DNA of 64,000 bases, taken from Gammaproteobacteria bacterium (ex Lamellibrachia satsuma). Lineage in GTDB: Bacteria > Pseudomonadota > Gammaproteobacteria > Chromatiales > Chromatiaceae. This document shows, one piece after another, positions 60,284-64,000 of the stretch. How positions within the stretch are numbered: the stretch's first letter is position 1; each line of letters opens with the position of its first letter. Where the stretch lies: positions 4,008,001-4,072,000 of the forward strand of contig CP053680.1 of NCBI GenBank assembly GCA_019623805.1, read 5' to 3'. The notes beneath the pieces were generated by a model. That model was given only the letters and a program-made list of their open reading frames with translations, made no database searches and was not told the origin of the DNA. The translations under genes and the position numbers were made by a program.

Positions 60284-61807
60284 TTCTACTTTGTCAGATT
60301 AGATCTATAAGTAACTCACTGAATAATATAAAATATATGCTGTGAATTTCTTGGCAATCATCGTAAGGAAGAGCATCAAATGACAAGCACCAAGGTCATT
60401 TGAATTACCTGATACGCGCATAAGTAGAATCGATCGCATAGCGGAGCGATTCCAACGTTTCCAGTACCGCTTTGAATCCCATTTTCGAAGCAAGACGAGG
60501 TCGGTGTTTCAACCGGTCACACACTATCTCAAAGGCCTGATGCAAGCGCAGAGAAAGAACATGGAACGCATGGAAGAGGTGGTTGCAGGCGCAGATGATC
60601 AGCGTCTCCAGCATATGCTCACCGAGTCCCCGTGGGATCATCGTGCGGTGTTAGACCAAGTGGCGCTGGAAGCCGATCAATGGCTGGGTGGAACCGCGGA
60701 TACCTGTCTGTTGCTCGATGAGAGTGGCCTTGCCAAGAAGGGTAAACATTCAGTGGGGGTTAAACGCCAATGGAATGGCCGCCAGGGCAAGGTGGATAAC
60801 TGCCAGGTTGGTGTATTCGCAGCACTGGGTAAAGGGCACTTGTCCACGCTGATAGATGAACGTCTCTATCTACCCAAAGAGTGGGTATCGAACCCGGCTC
60901 GCTGTCGCAAGGCGGGTATCCCGGAAGTTGAACGGAAACATCAAAGCAAGTCAGAGTTGGCGCTGGAGATGGTGCGTCATCAGAGGACGCTTGGCCTGCG
61001 TTTTGCCTGGGTGGGTGCAGATGGGGGATACGGGAAGGATCCGGCTTTTCTGAGGGGTTTGGAGGCGATGGGTGAAACCTTTGTGGTGGACATCCACAAA
61101 GACCAACAGGTCTACCTGGAAGATCCACAGCCGTTCATACCGGAGAGCACGACAACGCGCGGTCGTCGTCGAAGTCGTCTGCAAGCCCAGGCAGCCCGTC
61201 TGCGCGTTGACCAGTGGCTCAATGAGCAACGGGACAGCGAGTGGCAGCAAGTGGTATTACGGGATAGCAGCAAGGGCAAACTGCGCGTCGAGATCCTGCA
61301 TCATCGGGTTTGGCTTTGGGATGGAAAAGAAGCCCAGGCACATCAATGGCACCTGATTGTACGACGAGAGGTCAATTCACCGGAGACGATTAAATACACC
61401 TTGTCGAATGCACCGGAAGAAACGCCATCCCATTGTCTTGCAAAGATGCAGGCGCAGCGGTTCTGGGTTGAGCGTTCGTTCCAGGATGGTAAGAGTGAAT
61501 CAGGTCTTGCTGATTATCAGGCCCGTAAATGGAAATCCTGGCATCACCATATGGCCTTGGTCATGATGGCGATGTTATTCATGCTCGAAGAGCGAATTGT
61601 GCAAAAAGATGATCACCCCTTACTCAGTTGTTCAGACATCGAATCGCTATTGCGTGCCTTCCTGCCACGGCGAGATATTGAACGCGATGAAATACTACGG
61701 CAAATGACGAAACGGCATCGTAAACGACAAGCGGCTATCGACTCCCAATATCGAAAACAGACGCTGGAACAGTCGGTTGCCGGGTGATGGAATCTGACAA
61801 AGTAGAA
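60284..61807 (+). mobile_element. IS701-type insertion sequence, copy 3
   Basis: This third 1524-bp copy has the same terminal inverted repeats and CTAG target duplications (60280-60283 and 61808-61811). It lies in the direction of the disrupted gene. The differing target (CTAG instead of TTAA) shows the element favours YTAR rather than TTAA alone. The leader hairpin lies at 60376-60403. Confidence 0.93.
60504..61787 (+). CDS. IS701-family transposase (copy 3)
   Basis: The 427-residue product is identical to that of copy 1. The stop TGA overlaps an ATG as TGATGG at 61785-61790. Because of the insertion position, that ATG is in frame through the right end of the IS with the EAL domain downstream, so termination-reinitiation could express it. 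The start question (GTG 60504 or an upstream shift) is the same as for copy 1. Confidence 0.9.
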   Translation: MFQPVTHYLKGLMQAQRKNMERMEEVVAGADDQRLQHMLTESPWDHRAVLDQVALEADQWLGGTADTCLLLDESGLAKKGKHSVGVKRQWNGRQGKVDNCQVGVFAALGKGHLSTLIDERLYLPKEWVSNPARCRKAGIPEVERKHQSKSELALEMVRHQRTLGLRFAWVGADGGYGKDPAFLRGLEAMGETFVVDIHKDQQVYLEDPQPFIPESTTTRGRRRSRLQAQAARLRVDQWLNEQRDSEWQQVVLRDSSKGKLRVEILHHRVWLWDGKEAQAHQWHLIVRREVNSPETIKYTLSNAPEETPSHCLAKMQAQRFWVERSFQDGKSESGLADYQARKWKSWHHHMALVMMAMLFMLEERIVQKDDHPLLSCSDIESLLRAFLPRRDIERDEILRQMTKRHRKRQAAIDSQYRKQTLEQSVAG

Positions 61808-62341
61808 CTAGAACGTATGGCGGTCAATCTCTCAGGCAGACAGATCCGTGACAACAGCCTGGTTAAAACTGTTGAAAAGACGCTTCAGTCCACCCATTGC
61901 AGGGCAGAGTGGCTCGAGCTGGAGATAACCGAGAGCTTCATTATGCAGGAGACAGGTCACTCTATGGAGACACTGGACAGCCTGAGAAAACTCGGTACAC
62001 ACATGGCTATCGATGATTTCGGCACAGGATACTCCTCCCTGAGCTATCTTAAACGGTTGCCTGTGGATAAACTGAAAATTGATCGCTCCTTTGTCCGTGA
62101 CTTGGTCAATGATCCCAATGATGCAGCCATTACACGGGCCATTATCGCCTTGGGAAAGACACTTCAGCTCACTATCACGGCAGAGGGAATCGAGAACATG
62201 GCCCAGGAAGTCTTCTTAAAGGAGCAGGGTTGCGACCAGGGTCAAGGATTTCGATATGGACGTCCACTACTTGCTGCCGATATCACGCACATGCTGGAAC
62301 AGGAGTCACTCAACCTGCGCAGTAGTATGATCTGCCTTTAA
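61808..62341 (+). pseudogene. GGDEF-EAL protein, 3' part (EAL domain; split by IS701 copy 3)
   Basis: The frame continues from the insertion as ERMAVNLSGRQIRDNSL. It contains most of the EAL domain: LELEITESFIM with Glu, AIDDFGTGYSSLSYL with the metal-binding DDFGTG, LKIDRSFV, TITAEGIEN with Glu, and QGFRYGRPL. Only the N-terminal EAL motif strand lies on the other side of the IS. An ATG at 61787 within the IS right end is in frame, giving a possible 184-residue protein starting MESDKVE. Without the first EAL motif it is unlikely to hydrolyse cyclic di-GMP. Confidence 0.88.
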
Positions 62342-62381
62342 CGGTGCTACGAAGCGCTTGGCGGCTGTTCTCAGTAATCAT

Positions 62382-62402
62382 GGTGCGCACGGCGGACCCT
62401 AC
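62382..62402. repeat. GTAGGGTGCGC palindromic repeat
   Basis: GGTGCGCACGGCGGACCCTAC, preceded by AATCAT as at 25754, is a single hairpin unit of the family found at 25760, 38897 and 63844. It lies between the EAL fragment and the chemoreceptor gene. Confidence 0.5.
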
Positions 62403-62508
62403 GTTCAGCTAAAGAAATTCTGACTTTAGCCGAAATGCAGTAAACAGCCTATCTTAATGAACCAAGAAAGATTGACTGAATTCAAAGAACATACCCAAAG
62501 GAATTCTG

Positions 62509-63813
62509 GTGAATAATCTTCTCAACAATCTCACTATCAAAACCAAGATCATCGGAAACTCATTGATCCTGCTGGCCCTTCAGGTCTTTTCCCTGCTAAC
62601 AGATGGGAAGAGACATGAGGCCGAAGCCTTTGCTGTAAAGATAGAGCACGAGGAGGAGCAGCTGGCTGTTGAGCTTAAATCCCTGCTGACTGAGATCGAG
62701 AAGTTCACAGAAGTGGCCGGGCGTCGTGCGGCGGAGCATGAACACACCGCGATCTACCTGCTGAGTGGTATTACCCTCCTGGCGTTCCTCATTGGTGGTT
62801 TCGTGAGCTGGACTCTCTCCCGTAATGTCGTGAGCCGCATGGGTAAGACAGCCCGTGGACTCGAGGTGCTTGCCTCGGGTGACCTCACTCACAAGGTAAC
62901 AGTGGATGGGCGGGATGAAATCGGTAAGTTGCAACAATCGATGCAGACGATGCGCAATAACTTGCTGGAGATGATCACACAGATCAACGCCACCACAGCC
63001 CAACTCTCAACAGCGGCTGAAGAGGTGTCTGTGATAACGACACAAACCAGTGCCAATATTCAGCAACAACAGTCTGAGACGCAACAGATAGCAACGGCAA
63101 TGAACGAAATGAGCGCCACCGTGCGGGAGGTGTCAGAGAATGCCAGTAACACGGCCTCTGCGGCAACTGGTGCAAGTACCGAAACTGAGAAGGGACGAAA
63201 TATAGTGGCAGGAGGGGTGCAGGGAATCCAGCAGCTGGCTGCACAAATTGAAGGGGCAGCGGATGTCATTGCTCATGTAGAGACGGAAAGCGAAAATATC
63301 GGCACCGTGCTGGACGTGATTAAAAGTATTGCCGAACAGACCAACCTGTTGGCGTTGAATGCAGCGATCGAGGCGGCCCGTGCCGGTGAGCAGGGTCGCG
63401 GATTTGCCGTGGTTGCGGATGAGGTGCGCACCCTGGCGAGCCGGACACAAGAATCCACCGCAGAGATCAACCAGATCATCGACAAGCTCCAAGTCGGCTC
63501 CCGGAATGCGGTGCAGGTAATGACTCAGAGCCGTGAGAATGCCAGGTCTGTTGTCGATCAGGCGATGCTGGCAGGTTCTTCATTGACCGCCATCGCTGAA
63601 TCCGTATCACAGATCGATCAAATGAGCACCCAGATTGCAACAGCCGCAGAAGAACAGAGCATTGTGGCAGAAGATATGAACCGCAACGTCGTACGGATCA
63701 GTGACATGGCAACCCAAAACGCCACTGGTGCCGAGCAGACTTCCCAAGCCGGGAATGAGTTGGCGCACATGGCTGCAGAGCTGCAGGGATTGGTGGTTAA
63801 GTTCCAGGTTTAA
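62509..63813 (+). CDS. Methyl-accepting chemotaxis protein with shortened sensor
   Basis: The 434-residue chemoreceptor starts at GTG 62509, with AAAGGA seven bases upstream. A first span (IIGNSLILLALQVFSLL) is followed by only about 45 extracytoplasmic residues and a second span (TAIYLLSGITLLAFLIGGFVSW). A HAMP domain and the signalling helices follow, with the full hairpin tip VIKSIAEQTNLLALNAAIEAARAGEQG. The periplasmic portion (QVFSLLTDGKRHEAEAFAVKIEHEEEQL) resembles the end of a longer helical sensor, so an internal in-frame deletion seems to have removed most of it. It may signal in a fixed state or through partners. Confidence 0.88.
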   Translation: MNNLLNNLTIKTKIIGNSLILLALQVFSLLTDGKRHEAEAFAVKIEHEEEQLAVELKSLLTEIEKFTEVAGRRAAEHEHTAIYLLSGITLLAFLIGGFVSWTLSRNVVSRMGKTARGLEVLASGDLTHKVTVDGRDEIGKLQQSMQTMRNNLLEMITQINATTAQLSTAAEEVSVITTQTSANIQQQQSETQQIATAMNEMSATVREVSENASNTASAATGASTETEKGRNIVAGGVQGIQQLAAQIEGAADVIAHVETESENIGTVLDVIKSIAEQTNLLALNAAIEAARAGEQGRGFAVVADEVRTLASRTQESTAEINQIIDKLQVGSRNAVQVMTQSRENARSVVDQAMLAGSSLTAIAESVSQIDQMSTQIATAAEEQSIVAEDMNRNVVRISDMATQNATGAEQTSQAGNELAHMAAELQGLVVKFQV

Positions 63814-63843
63814 AATGGCATTGGTGCGTATAGCGTTAGAACA

Positions 63844-63863
63844 TAGGGTGCGCCATGCGCACC
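63844..63863. repeat. GTAGGGTGCGC palindromic repeat
   Basis: TAGGGTGCGCCATGCGCACC is a hairpin unit of the family found at 25760, 38897 and 62382. It lies between the chemoreceptor and the converging hypD-like gene, where it may help termination. Confidence 0.5.
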
Positions 63864-63870
63864 AATGCCA

Positions 63871-64000
63871 CTACGTCCTGAGCCCACAGCTCCACCAGAT
63901 CCGGCAGGCTCCCTCATCGGAAACCATGCAGGGGCCGACCGGGTTTCTGGGGGTGCAGGCCTCGCCATAGAGTCTGCACTCATTGGGATATTTTTTGCCC
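63871..64000 (-). CDS. hypD: Hydrogenase maturation protein HypD, C-terminal end only
   Basis: The last 42 codons of a leftward gene run in from the window edge to TAG at 63871. The sequence KKYPNECRLYGEACTPRNPVGPCMVSDEGACRIW has the Cys pattern that closes HypD (the CxxFGxxCTPExPxGxCMVSxEGxC region), which binds the iron-sulfur cluster. HypD takes part in building the Fe(CN)2CO group of [NiFe] hydrogenases together with HypC, HypE and HypF, expected just outside the window. It implies hydrogen metabolism in this organism. Confidence 0.82.
   Translation of the reverse strand, partial: GKKYPNECRLYGEACTPRNPVGPCMVSDEGACRIWWSCGLRT

Overview
The window looks like a chromosome segment of a gammaproteobacterium. 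The evidence is the gene content and order: smc-zipA-ligA, yciB with a YciI-like gene, rnm-yciO-(M50 protease)-trpS-scpA-scpB-rluB, and ubiG-(HAD phosphatase)-...-yciK. A two-domain periplasmic thioredoxin-like protein, a HypD tail (hydrogenase maturation) at the right edge, a SulP transporter and very many signalling genes would fit an environmental or symbiotic chemolithotroph such as a sulfur oxidizer. That placement is inference; no rRNA or other taxonomic marker is present, and I recognised no tRNA.

Layout. 1-3.4 kb: tail of a sugar transferase, an FGGY sugar kinase split by an IS701-type element, and queF. 3.6-14.4 kb: smc, zipA and ligA, a small unknown gene, a lipoprotein prolyl isomerase, a YciI-like gene, yciB, an unknown gene, a GlcG/HbpS-like protein and a NYN-domain protein. 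14.7-26.9 kb: a signalling island with a REC-HATPase protein, three histidine kinases sharing near-identical phospho-acceptor regions, a PstS-like binding protein, a response regulator split by the second IS701 copy, and a REC-HD-GYP protein. 27.1-36.5 kb: a DUF1304 protein, a stand-alone lpxC, an AraC regulator, then the rnm-to-endonuclease III series. 36.6-46.2 kb: diguanylate cyclase, thioredoxin-like protein, glycosyltransferase, acyltransferase, yciK, a squalene-synthase-like protein, a HAD phosphatase probably equivalent to mupP, ubiG and sulP. 46.4-49.5 kb: a chemoreceptor split by an IS4-family element. 49.6-57.4 kb: a fatty-acid beta-oxidation operon read leftward (fadE, thiolase, multifunctional hydratase/dehydrogenase, acyl-CoA ligase). 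57.5-64 kb: a YiiX-like hydrolase, a GGDEF-EAL gene split by the third IS701 copy, a second chemoreceptor with a shortened sensor region, and the 3' end of hypD.

Mobile DNA is the most striking aspect. Three 1524-bp IS701-type copies, differing by one noticed base, each have 17-bp perfect terminal inverted repeats and 4-bp YTAR target duplications (TTAA, TTAA, CTAG). Removing any copy plus one target repeat restores an open frame, so all three insertions look recent. The IS4-family element is flanked by a 13-bp repeat, and its removal also restores the frame. Three of the four insertions hit signalling or chemotaxis genes. Small palindromic repeats are dispersed between genes: a GTAGGCC family that supplies the TAG stop codon of three genes, a GTAGGGTGCGC family, and a MITE-like family with YTAR flanks.

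The IS701 leader also carries an unusual arrangement: a Shine-Dalgarno sequence and ATG inside a hairpin, a TGA after seven codons, and transposase-like coding sequence continuing in the +1 frame. This is the best candidate here for an undescribed mechanism. The three-kinase signalling island is the best candidate for an uncharacterised system.
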